Origin: Rhodospirillaceae bacterium
Lineage (GTDB): Bacteria; Pseudomonadota; Alphaproteobacteria; UBA6615
Assembly (NCBI GenBank): GCA_018702955.1
Contig: JABJEK010000039.1
Coordinates: 1 to 57,599, forward strand
DNA length: 57,599 bases
Direction of reading: 5' to 3'
Below the pieces are notes generated by a model. That model was not told the origin of the DNA. It was given only the letters and a program-made list of their open reading frames with translations, and did not search any database. Position numbers and translations under genes: made by a program. Shown here one piece after another: positions 8,132 to 15,888 of this stretch; position 1 is the first letter of the stretch, and each line of letters opens with the position of its first letter.

Positions 8132-8926
8132 TCATCCACCGCGCAATCGATCCAAAATATCAGCCTGTCGGGCATGGGCATCCGGATCGGTCATGTTGAG
8201 CAGCACCTGGTCCTGTTCGAGGGTCGCCGTGTCGGGCCCGGCGAACAGCCGGTTCACCGATTCCTTGACCATCTGCTGGGCCACCCGCGGCTTGGCTGTG
8301 ATTTCCGCCGCCATCGCCAATGCCGCAACCAACGTGTCGTCGGTGACGTCCTCGCACAGGCCCCAGTTGAGCGCGGTCGCGGCGTCCACTCTACGGCAAA
8401 GCCCCGCGATCAACTTCGCGCGCGCCGGCCCGACAAGACGGCCCAGCCGCGGCAGGGTGCCCCAGGAATAGGTGATGCCAAGTTCGACTTCGGGCGCGCG
8501 CAGCCATGCATCCGTCTGGAGGATGCGGAAGTCACATGACAGCGCGAGTGAAATGCCGCCGCCGATCGCAAACCGGTCCACCGCCGCGATCGTCAGCTGG
8601 GGCAGCGCCTCCCAGGCCCGGCACATCTCCAGACCCAGGCGGATGTGGCGCCGCGCTTCGGCCAGCGGAAGATCCTGCGCAAAAGAGTCAGGCTCGCCGA
8701 TATCGTTGCCCGCGCAGAACGCGCCGCCGGCACCGGTCAGGATGATCGCGCCGATGTCGGTCCGCTCGGCAAGCGCCCGTGCCGTCACGGCAAGCTCCCG
8801 CTTCAGCTCGGACGACAGTGCGTTGCGCTTGTGCGGCCTGTTAAGGCGGACGATGACGGTATCGGTCGCCAGTTCCGCAGCAACATCTTCGATCACGACA
8901 ACATCGGCCACGGTGGATTCTGACAT
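8132..8926 (-). CDS. Enoyl-CoA hydratase/isomerase (crotonase) family protein
   Basis: The protein has 264 residues, the usual crotonase length. The start MSEST is preceded by AAGGAG at good spacing; a longer frame begins with an arginine run and is unlikely. The oxyanion-hole segment AFCAGND is at 69-75 and the second glycine loop IGGGISLAL at 121-129. The classic hydratase glutamate of GGGCELA (Glu144 in rat) is serine here (S126), while the second glutamate is kept in APEVELG (E146). Members with one acid are more often isomerases or act on other acyl-CoA esters, so simple enoyl-CoA hydration is doubtful. It ends 37 bases before the GH18 gene. Confidence 0.88.
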   Translation of the reverse strand: MSESTVADVVVIEDVAAELATDTVIVRLNRPHKRNALSSELKRELAVTARALAERTDIGAIILTGAGGAFCAGNDIGEPDSFAQDLPLAEARRHIRLGLEMCRAWEALPQLTIAAVDRFAIGGGISLALSCDFRILQTDAWLRAPEVELGITYSWGTLPRLGRLVGPARAKLIAGLCRRVDAATALNWGLCEDVTDDTLVAALAMAAEITAKPRVAQQMVKESVNRLFAGPDTATLEQDQVLLNMTDPDAHARQADILDRLRGG

Positions 8927-8987
8927 TCTTCTTCTCCTTCGGCGCGGCAATCATCAACGCACATCAAGCCAACACTCTATAGCGGAA

Positions 8988-9005
8988 CCACCAACTTGTT
9001 GGCGG
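8988..9005. promoter_or_regulatory. Inverted repeat in the divergent promoter region
   Basis: CCAAC-TT-GTTGG at 8991-9002, extended by flanking CC and GG pairs, sits between the divergent crotonase gene and the PEBP-like gene. The position suits an operator controlling one or both genes. No regulator is encoded nearby. Confidence 0.3.
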
Positions 9006-9062
9006 ATACCGCCGCCGCCGTTAATGTTTCGCATCACCTGATAATCGACGTGGAGCGCCTGG

Positions 9063-9482
9063 ATGAAAAACCATCAAACAAAACCTGCCTTGCTTGCGGT
9101 ACCCATTTTATTCGCCGGTTCGCTGTACACAGCATCGCCCGTTAATGCCGCCGATTTCGCAATCGCTTTTGAATGGGGTGCCACGCCCGCTTGCTCGAGT
9201 GGCTATCCCGACAAGATTGACAATCCCCGCTTCACACTGACCGACGTGCCGGAAGGTACCGTCCAGTTGCGTTTCCGCCTGGACGACCGCGATGCTCCGA
9301 ATTTCAGCCATGGCGGCGGCAGGGTCGATTATTCAGGAACGGCGACAATCGAACCCGGCGCGTTCCAGTATCTCGGACCGTGCCCACCGTTCCCCCATAC
9401 CTATATCTGGAACGTGCAAGCACGTGATGCCGAAGGCGATGTGATCGGTAGGACAAAAGTCTCGCGCAAATTCCCGGAGTAG
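9063..9482 (+). CDS. Small secreted PEBP-like (YbhB/Raf-kinase-inhibitor fold) protein
   Basis: This 139-residue protein has a signal peptide at residues 1-29 (hydrophobic ALLAVPILFAGSLY, cleavage after VNA). The mature part carries two hallmarks of phosphatidylethanolamine-binding proteins: VPEGTVQLRFRLDDRDAP, resembling the bacterial VPEGT..DPDAP motif, and YLGPCPPFPHTY, resembling the GPCPP...HRY ligand-pocket motif. It is much shorter than YbhB (about 158-180 residues) and lacks an obvious N-terminal SPPLSW-like strand, so it is divergent. A GGAG ribosome binding site lies about 7 bases from the ATG. The role is unknown; secreted members may bind anionic ligands. The family call rests on the motifs only. 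Confidence 0.7.
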   Translation: MKNHQTKPALLAVPILFAGSLYTASPVNAADFAIAFEWGATPACSSGYPDKIDNPRFTLTDVPEGTVQLRFRLDDRDAPNFSHGGGRVDYSGTATIEPGAFQYLGPCPPFPHTYIWNVQARDAEGDVIGRTKVSRKFPE

Positions 9483-9497
9483 TCGGAACCACCACAT

Positions 9498-9515
9498 CTT
9501 GTGAATACACACAAG
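9498..9515. terminator. Weak hairpin between convergent genes
   Basis: CTTGTG-AATACA-CACAAG forms a 6-bp stem in the 48-base gap between two converging genes. There is no clear U-tract on either strand, so terminator activity is uncertain. Confidence 0.25.
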
Positions 9516-9530
9516 GGGCGATCCGGCGCG

Positions 9531-10394
9531 TCAGTCGTAGAAAACGAACGCGCGCGTCTCGATGGTCTGGCGCGGCGCGGCACCGGACGGCGTGTTCGGG
9601 TCCTCGAACGCCGAGTGCAGCGAAAACTGCGCCGTGCCGTCGGTGAGCGTGTCGTAATTCTTGAACAGCAAGACCTCGTTTTGCGCCATTCGAGGGAAAT
9701 AATACCACCGATGATTGGCATCGTAGGCGGCGTGACGCGTCGCACTCGGCCGCGCATATTCGAAGGACGGCTCCGGGCGGATCGGTGCCTCACGTTGGGT
9801 CGAGATCAGGAAATCGTCATCGATGGTGCGCGCATCGCACACGGTTAGTGGCCATTGCTCGATCGGACCGGACATGGAGCGCCAGACGTTCACGATCGCG
9901 AATCGGCCCCGCAGGCGTTCGTCGGCCCCATCGCCGAACTTGTCGCGCATGCGTTGCCGGGCGGAGGAATCGTCGTAATCGCTATGGGGGGCGGGAACGG
10001 GATCGCGCGATCCGTATTTCTCCCGGTGGGATGCCAAGGTCGAACGCCGCGTGTGGTCGAACACCACAGCCTCGCTGGCCCCGGCGACAGCGGCCACCAG
10101 CTTTTCGATTTCCGGCGTATAGACGGATGCCAACTGCGCATCATCATTGAAGTCGGTTACTTGGGTCACCTGCTCGGCGAAGGCGAACCCCTCGACATCC
10201 AGAGACAAACCCTCAGCCATAGGCCGGGCATTTCGAATTGCGACCGTGCGCGGCTGGCGCGCGCCGCTCACGCTGACAATGTCCGTGGCAGCCGTAGTTT
10301 GCCGGAAGACGGGCGTCTCGCTTGTATCCACGAGATAGTTGAGCGACGCCGTGATCCCGTCTGCCATCGATGCGTCCCCTGTTCCATCCGTCAT
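9531..10394 (-). CDS. CmcJ/NvfI (AsaB-like) family putative oxidoreductase
   Basis: The 287-residue protein ends in the family hallmark: a WYYFPRM segment, then EVLLFKNYD, an HSAFEDP motif and a closing ETRAFVFYD strand. This is typical of the CmcJ/NvfI group, which includes the cephamycin 7-methoxylation protein CmcJ and fungal AsaB-type hydroxylase/desaturase proteins. In bacteria these proteins are common and mostly uncharacterised; they resemble 2-oxoglutarate/iron oxygenases. The ATG at 10394 is preceded by GGGGAGG at 9 bases, better than the TTG nine bases upstream. No biosynthetic gene cluster surrounds it, so its substrate is unknown. Confidence 0.75.
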   Translation of the reverse strand: MTDGTGDASMADGITASLNYLVDTSETPVFRQTTAATDIVSVSGARQPRTVAIRNARPMAEGLSLDVEGFAFAEQVTQVTDFNDDAQLASVYTPEIEKLVAAVAGASEAVVFDHTRRSTLASHREKYGSRDPVPAPHSDYDDSSARQRMRDKFGDGADERLRGRFAIVNVWRSMSGPIEQWPLTVCDARTIDDDFLISTQREAPIRPEPSFEYARPSATRHAAYDANHRWYYFPRMAQNEVLLFKNYDTLTDGTAQFSLHSAFEDPNTPSGAAPRQTIETRAFVFYD

Positions 10395-10648
10395 GGCGCA
10401 CAACCTCCCCGTTTATCACCCACCGGTGCCCCAACGCGCAGCAAACAGTCTATGGCGCAGAATGCGAGTGAGTCTATAAACGCCCGACAACCGCATGCCC
10501 ACGAACATCGCGGCCCTGCACCAGAATCGCGTACAATCCATTCGACGAATTACCATCAACGCTTACTGTCCACGGTGGCGAATTTCCATCTCGAAGAGCC
10601 CCGGTACACCAATGTCTGAATTTCGCGTCTCTCATCGCCTGACTGCCC

Positions 10649-11536
10649 ATGATCGACAAGCTCGCTAAGGCCGCGCGCGACCCCGGGCTCGCATGGGCGT
10701 GGGCCTACAGCCGTTGGATGCCGCAGCGGGCCGTGAACCGCAGTGCTGCGCTCGCGCGGCGGGCGGGCTTACGACAACCTCTTTTCATACTGTCCTTCGA
10801 CTGCGACACCGATGCCGACAGCGCCGTGGTCGGTGCGATGCATGCCAGGCTGCGATCGGGCGGCCTGTCACCCCTATATGCCGTCGCCGGCGAAGTGCTT
10901 GCTGCGGCGGCGGACGACTACCGTGCCATTGCGGATGATGGGGCCGTTTTCCTCAATCACGGGTATCGCCGCCATGCCGCCCTCGATCCCGATTCGGGTG
11001 CCGTGACCTCCACATACTTCTATGGCGCGGTGTCTGCGGCAGAGTGGCAGGACGACATTCGCCAGGGCGACGCCGCCATTGGCGACATTCTCGGTCAACG
11101 ACCCGATGGATATCGCACGCCGCATTTCGCGAGTTTCGAATCCCTGCGCGATTTGATGACCCTGTGGCGTTTCCTGTCCGAACTCGGCTATCGCTACTCA
11201 AGTTCCACCCGGCCCCTGTTCGGATTGCGGTACGGACCGTTCTTCACACGCGCGGGGATCGTCGAGTTTCCCGTGAGTGGTTGCCTGTCCCAGCCAGGGC
11301 AGATATTGGACAGCTGGGGACTGATACGCAGTGGTGACGGGACGTCGCGGCGCCTCCTCAACGAGTTACAGGGCTATCTGGCGATGATGGAGACCGGCCA
11401 GCCGGGCCTCCTCAACCTTTACCTGGACCCGGCCGATGTCGCTGCCGACGAAGACGTACTCACCATGCTGACGCGCTTTGCACCCTTTACGGCAGGTGAC
11501 TTCGCATCTGTCCTCGGGCGCGCGGCCCATGGCTGA
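10649..11536 (+). CDS. Polysaccharide deacetylase-family (NodB-like) protein
   Basis: The protein has 295 residues. NodB-type metal motifs are recognisable: SFDCDTD at 49-55 with acids D51 and D53, NHGYRRH at 103-109 with candidate metal histidines H104 and H109, and GYRTPHF at 154-160. Family members remove N-acetyl groups from polysaccharides such as poly-GlcNAc or peptidoglycan glycans. No signal peptide is seen, so it may act on precursors in the cytoplasm or on lipid-linked intermediates. It is the first gene of the plus-strand polysaccharide operon and overlaps the next gene by 8 bases. No strong ribosome binding site is visible before the chosen ATG, so the start is less sure. Confidence 0.8.
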   Translation: MIDKLAKAARDPGLAWAWAYSRWMPQRAVNRSAALARRAGLRQPLFILSFDCDTDADSAVVGAMHARLRSGGLSPLYAVAGEVLAAAADDYRAIADDGAVFLNHGYRRHAALDPDSGAVTSTYFYGAVSAAEWQDDIRQGDAAIGDILGQRPDGYRTPHFASFESLRDLMTLWRFLSELGYRYSSSTRPLFGLRYGPFFTRAGIVEFPVSGCLSQPGQILDSWGLIRSGDGTSRRLLNELQGYLAMMETGQPGLLNLYLDPADVAADEDVLTMLTRFAPFTAGDFASVLGRAAHG

Positions 11537-12764
11537 CACCAACATGCGCATCCTGTGTCTCGGCTATTGTTTTCCGCCGGTCGCGAGCCCCGAGGCGTTC
11601 GTCACCTCCAAGACAATGGCCGCCATTCCCGGTGCCGAGGTCGATGTCGTGACAGCCTCGGCAAATCTTTATGCCCAGTCTCCCGATCACAGTCTCGACG
11701 CCTATGTCGAATCCCGTTTCGGCCGGATCGAGCGGATCGACGGCGGGCTTTTTCGGATGCTGGGGAAAATATCTCGGCTGCCAATACGGCCCGACAGATA
11801 TCTCTTGCTTGCGCGCGCCACTGCGGCCCGCGCGGAGGCCATGCAACCGGACGGGTATGATTGTCTGGTCACACGCTCACAATACCATTCGGTCCACGCC
11901 GCGGGACGCCGCCTGAAACAACGCCACCCCGATCTGCCCTGGGTCGCATGCTTTTCCGACCCCTGGTCGGGTGGCACCTATGAACGCCAGGTTCCACTTA
12001 TGTTGTCGTGGAGCCGCAATCTGGAGCGCAAGGTCTTGCGCGAAGCCGACGCGCTGGTGTTCCCCACGACCGATATGCGGGACTATTTCGCGGCGCTGAA
12101 CACAGAGGATCCCATCACGCACAAGAGCCATGTCGTGCCGCATGGCTACGACCCCGCGCTCTATGACCACCCGTTGGACATCCAGGAGTCCCAGAATATC
12201 CGGCTTGGAATGTTCGGCACGTTCTACGGCCCTAGGACGCCGCGGCGACTTCTTGAAGCAATCGAACGAGCCGCAGGCGATGCATCGTTGCCTGATTTCA
12301 CGGTCGAAATTTTCGGCCTTGGCGGCGCGGCCTTCAATCGTGAGCTGGCCAACTACCCCGCCGCGGGGAAACATGTCACGCATGGCGGCGTCCTGCCGCA
12401 CACGGACGCACTGGTCCGCATGAAATCATTCGACCTGCTGGTGATTAGTGACGCGCCCATGTCGACGCGCTCCATGTTTTTGACGTCAAAGATTGTGGAT
12501 TATCTAGGATCCGGGCGACCGCTGTTCGCGATCACGCCGGAAGGCCCCACGAATGATCTGATTGAACGCATCGGAGGCTGGTCCGTGAGCCCTGATGATT
12601 CCGCCGACGTGGCAAACGTTCTGAGTGACGCCATCCGTGGCGTCAACGCAGCGATACCGCACCGGTCTGATGCGGCACGCGACGAATACAGCATCGAACG
12701 GATCGGCCGTCGGTTCCGCGACATACTGGACAAGGTGATCGCGTCAAAGGTCGACACCACGTGA
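11529..12764 (+). CDS. Glycosyltransferase, GT4-like (GT-B fold)
   Basis: The protein has 411 residues. The N-terminal Rossmann domain starts MRILCLGYCFPP, followed by a linker with SDPWSGGTY. The C-terminal nucleotide-sugar domain begins near MFGTFYGPRTPRRLLEAI, and PHGYDPALYD lies at the hinge. The usual GT4 ExxxxxxxE motif near the end is poorly conserved (the region reads SKIVDYLGSGRPLFAI), as in several polysaccharide-locus transferases. The enzyme would add a sugar to a growing lipid-linked glycan at the cytoplasmic membrane. It overlaps the deacetylase stop by 8 bases, and its own stop overlaps the next start. The sugar specificity cannot be read. Confidence 0.85.
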   Translation: MADTNMRILCLGYCFPPVASPEAFVTSKTMAAIPGAEVDVVTASANLYAQSPDHSLDAYVESRFGRIERIDGGLFRMLGKISRLPIRPDRYLLLARATAARAEAMQPDGYDCLVTRSQYHSVHAAGRRLKQRHPDLPWVACFSDPWSGGTYERQVPLMLSWSRNLERKVLREADALVFPTTDMRDYFAALNTEDPITHKSHVVPHGYDPALYDHPLDIQESQNIRLGMFGTFYGPRTPRRLLEAIERAAGDASLPDFTVEIFGLGGAAFNRELANYPAAGKHVTHGGVLPHTDALVRMKSFDLLVISDAPMSTRSMFLTSKIVDYLGSGRPLFAITPEGPTNDLIERIGGWSVSPDDSADVANVLSDAIRGVNAAIPHRSDAARDEYSIERIGRRFRDILDKVIASKVDTT

Positions 12765-14038
12765 TGCCTTCAAACCGCCAAGAGACATGGGCCCGCGGGT
12801 TCTTTCTGTTTGCCCTGCTGGCCAGCCTGGTAGGATTTCTCGGCTATTACGACGCGCAGGGTTTCGTCACGACGCCCCCGGTAATCGTGCTCGCCCTCCA
12901 ACTCGTCGCCGCGAGCGCTGGAGTTATGCTCCTGCGTCACCGGCTTCTGGCGAATATCCGGGGTGTCTTGCCCCTGATTTTGGTTGCCGTATGGGCGGCG
13001 ATCACCTTGGTCTGGGCCGATGATCCTTCCACGGCCCTGCGGCGCTGGCTGCTCGTGTTCGCCCCCGCGATTCTAATTTGCCTGCTGGCGGCGAGTGACC
13101 CACGACCGCGACAGACATTCGTGTGGTTCACCGGGCTCGTCGCCGTGATCACGATCGCATCGGGTGCATTCTTCGCTGTCATCATGGCGTTTTGGGAGAC
13201 GACCATCGCGGAGAACGCGCTGCGCTACTTTCTGATCGACGTGAACGGTTGGGTGTTTGGCATCGCCGAAGGAGGACGGCAGTACGAATTGGGCCTGTAT
13301 ATACCGCGCTTTTCCGGCCTGACCTCAAACCCCAACAGTCTGGGCCTGTTCGCCGCGATCGGTTTCATCGCGCTGGCTGCGATCGCACGCCCGAAACGTG
13401 ATGCGCGCGGTGTCGGCCTCATTCTGGTTATTGGGATTGTCATCTTCCTGCTGCTGATGTCGGGCTCGCGGGCGGCGTTTGCCATGACCGCGGCCGGCAT
13501 CTTTTTCGTCGTCCTGCTCCGCACGAACCGGCGCCGAACGGCGCGATTCGCCGTTCTGCTGGTATGCGCCATGACCCTGTCGCTGTACCTCGTGACATGG
13601 CTAACCGGTGCCACACAGGACCTCAGTCACGTAGAAGTCTTCGAGCTGCGCGATCGAGCCCAGGGGTGGCAGATTGCGATACGCGCGATAGGCGATGTCT
13701 GGATGGCCGGATTGGGCTTCGGCCTGACGCAAGAAGCGATCTATGCGCCGCTCGGCCTGCAAACGGCCGCCCACTCTCTCTCATTGTCGATGCTCGTTGA
13801 AACCGGCGTTGTGGGATTTGTTCTGGTTCTGGCCACCTGGTTCAGCCCGGTCTTCCGGGCCACGCAACAGGGCCGAACCGTCACAGCCACCGATATCGCC
13901 ATTGTCGCCCTGCTGATGGGCCTGTTTGTTCACCAGACAGTGGACAGCTCGGTTTTCCGCTATCACTGGGCCCACTTCGTCTTTGTCTATCTTCTCGGGG
14001 CCAGCGCCGGGTTGTCGGGATCGCGGACAAACGCGTAA
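12764..14038 (+). CDS. O-antigen ligase/polymerase-family membrane protein (Wzy/WaaL)
   Basis: The 424-residue protein is largely hydrophobic with about 11-12 membrane spans. The Wzy_C signature region is present: the periplasmic-loop segment SGLTSNPNSLGLF, then a span beginning MSGSRAAFAM and the AHSLSLSMLVETGVVGF motif containing the conserved histidine. It would polymerise repeat units or ligate glycan to a carrier at the periplasmic face. The ATG overlaps the glycosyltransferase stop (TGATG). With a flippase three genes on, it completes a Wzx/Wzy-type pathway. Confidence 0.88.
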   Translation: MPSNRQETWARGFFLFALLASLVGFLGYYDAQGFVTTPPVIVLALQLVAASAGVMLLRHRLLANIRGVLPLILVAVWAAITLVWADDPSTALRRWLLVFAPAILICLLAASDPRPRQTFVWFTGLVAVITIASGAFFAVIMAFWETTIAENALRYFLIDVNGWVFGIAEGGRQYELGLYIPRFSGLTSNPNSLGLFAAIGFIALAAIARPKRDARGVGLILVIGIVIFLLLMSGSRAAFAMTAAGIFFVVLLRTNRRRTARFAVLLVCAMTLSLYLVTWLTGATQDLSHVEVFELRDRAQGWQIAIRAIGDVWMAGLGFGLTQEAIYAPLGLQTAAHSLSLSMLVETGVVGFVLVLATWFSPVFRATQQGRTVTATDIAIVALLMGLFVHQTVDSSVFRYHWAHFVFVYLLGASAGLSGSRTNA

Positions 14039-14061
14039 GTATCTCCCCGAGAGGGTTGATC

Positions 14062-15141
14062 GTGGGTTCGAACTTTAATCTTGTCTCGCGAACGGACGCG
14101 GGTATCGAGAGCTGGAACCAGTCTGCGGACATGTTTCCGGACGCTTGGATATGGCATCGCTGGGAAGCAATCGACGCCTATGCGACGTGGCCGAACACAA
14201 ATGATGTCAGCTTCGCGCTGCTCGACCCGACGACGAACCAGCCTGTCGCCCTGGTCCCCATGCGCCGCGTGGCGGGGCGCTGGCCTGCCCGGCGCCTGAC
14301 CAGCCGGCTGGAGTCCACCGGCGGCCCGGCTTACGCGCCCACCCTGTCGCCGCGCCAGCGTGGCAGCGCCGAGCGCGATGTGCGCGCCGCATTGTTAAAT
14401 CTCGCCCACCAAGAAGGCGCACACCGGATCGAACTGGCGATGGCACCGCTTGCGCCCGCCCGAAACGGTGACGCGGCCAGCAACGTCAATCCTTTGGCGA
14501 TGCTTGGTTGCACCGACGCGTCGACCCAGAGCTGGATCCTCGACCTTGCGGGCCATGGTGAGGACGCGCTCTGGCGCAATCTCGAACACCGCGTCCGCAA
14601 AACCGTCAACAAGGCGGAGCGCGGCGGGATCACCGTGCGAACCGCCGGACCGAAGGACCTTGCAGACTATCTTCGCCTGCATAAAAGCGCGTCCGTCCGT
14701 AACGGGTTGCCGGTCAAACCCACGGCCTACTTCGAAGCGATTTTCGAGAATTTTCTGACCCATGAACTGGCCACGGGTTTCTGCGCGGTCGCACCGGACG
14801 GGCGCACGATCGCGATCCACATCTTTGCCGTTTACAAAGACGCCGCCCTCTACTGGGTCGTGGCCAGCGATGACGAAGCACTGACGAGCGGCGCCAATGA
14901 TTTGGTTCAGTGGCACGCGATCAAGGCGTTCGCGGCACAAGGCCTCGCGCGTTACGAGTGCGGCGAAGCGTTTCCCGGTGCGCCCGCCGGCAAGCGCCGC
15001 CGGATCAGCGATTTCAAGAAGGGTTTCGGCGGCGGCCTGGCCCCCTATTATCGCGGCGCATTGATACCCAGGCCAATGACAGCCGCTATTCTGGAACTGC
15101 TCAGATCCATGCGTCGGAACGGCGACCGGGGTGACCCGTGA
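14062..15141 (+). CDS. FemAB-like / BioF2-like GNAT-fold acyltransferase
   Basis: The protein has 359 residues from a GTG start preceded by GAGAGGG; a TTG six bases earlier is possible but leaves no ribosome-binding spacing. The middle of the protein reads like the BioF2-like acetyltransferase domain: LWRNLEHRVRKTVNKAERGGITV, then a segment with LYWVVASDDEALTSGANDLVQWHAIK and a C-terminal RRRISDFKKGFGGGLAPYYR. Such proteins occur in exopolysaccharide loci and may acylate or aminoacylate sugars or peptides. The reaction is unproven. It overlaps the methyltransferase gene by 4 bases. Confidence 0.78.
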   Translation: MGSNFNLVSRTDAGIESWNQSADMFPDAWIWHRWEAIDAYATWPNTNDVSFALLDPTTNQPVALVPMRRVAGRWPARRLTSRLESTGGPAYAPTLSPRQRGSAERDVRAALLNLAHQEGAHRIELAMAPLAPARNGDAASNVNPLAMLGCTDASTQSWILDLAGHGEDALWRNLEHRVRKTVNKAERGGITVRTAGPKDLADYLRLHKSASVRNGLPVKPTAYFEAIFENFLTHELATGFCAVAPDGRTIAIHIFAVYKDAALYWVVASDDEALTSGANDLVQWHAIKAFAAQGLARYECGEAFPGAPAGKRRRISDFKKGFGGGLAPYYRGALIPRPMTAAILELLRSMRRNGDRGDP

Positions 15142-15887
15142 GCCAGATCACGGCGCATTTCGACCGTGAGGCGGCAGACTATCCGACCGACATCGGCACA
15201 GACTACATCCAGGCCCGAAAATGGGCGCTGATCGATGCCCATGCACCCGTTACGGGGCGGGTGGCCGATATCGGTGCCGCCAACGGCCGACACACGCTCG
15301 CGATCGCCGAACGGCCGCTCGACATCGTCGCCATCGACCCGAGCCAACAAATGCTCGCCCGGCTTACCCGGCTGGCCGACGCGCGCAATCAGGTTGGCAC
15401 CATCCTGCCTTGTGCCGCAGCACTGCCTACGCTTCCGATGACCGGGGCCACATTCGACCTGATCTACTGTTTCTCGACATTGCTGCTGTTGTCCCCGAAA
15501 GACCAGGAGGCCGCGCTCGCGGAGATGGCCGGACTGCTCCGACCCGGAGGCTCAGTGATCGTCGATATCGCGGGCTCCCGATCGCTCGCAATCAGATACT
15601 GGCGCCGCCACTATCGTCGCCGCGACCTAGGCGGTGTGTTCGGTCATTCTGCACCTCGAACACGTGGGATGCTCGAACAGAACGGGCTCGAAATCATCTC
15701 GATGGAAGCACATGGCGTGCTCTCGCAATTCCTGTTGGCGCCAGGATTGCAGAGGTTTCCCGGATTGATCAGGCGTGTCCGGGGCAGCGAAACGAAGCCG
15801 GGCTGGGATGCGACGATCTCACGCCGCCTGCCCGCTCTGGCGGAGCGCTGGTACATCGTGGCGCGGCGACCCGACGGGACGGCCTGA
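15138..15887 (+). CDS. Class I SAM-dependent methyltransferase
   Basis: The protein has 249 residues with a GTG start that overlaps the preceding stop (GTGA). Motif I is VADIGAANG at 42-50, followed by the acidic IVAIDPS strand end that holds SAM ribose, then motif II LIYCFSTLLLL and motif III LRPGGSVIVDIAG. This is the methyltransferase type 11 fold. In this polysaccharide operon it probably O-methylates a sugar residue or terminates chain growth, but the acceptor is not visible from the sequence. Confidence 0.88.
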   Translation: MSQITAHFDREAADYPTDIGTDYIQARKWALIDAHAPVTGRVADIGAANGRHTLAIAERPLDIVAIDPSQQMLARLTRLADARNQVGTILPCAAALPTLPMTGATFDLIYCFSTLLLLSPKDQEAALAEMAGLLRPGGSVIVDIAGSRSLAIRYWRRHYRRRDLGGVFGHSAPRTRGMLEQNGLEIISMEAHGVLSQFLLAPGLQRFPGLIRRVRGSETKPGWDATISRRLPALAERWYIVARRPDGTA

Positions 15888-15888
15888 C

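Noticed and set aside
10474..10659. A 61-codon minus-strand frame in the gap before the polysaccharide locus
   Set aside because: It overlaps the start of the deacetylase gene on the other strand, has no convincing ribosome binding site and no recognisable features. The 254-base gap (10395-10648) otherwise shows nothing I can support.
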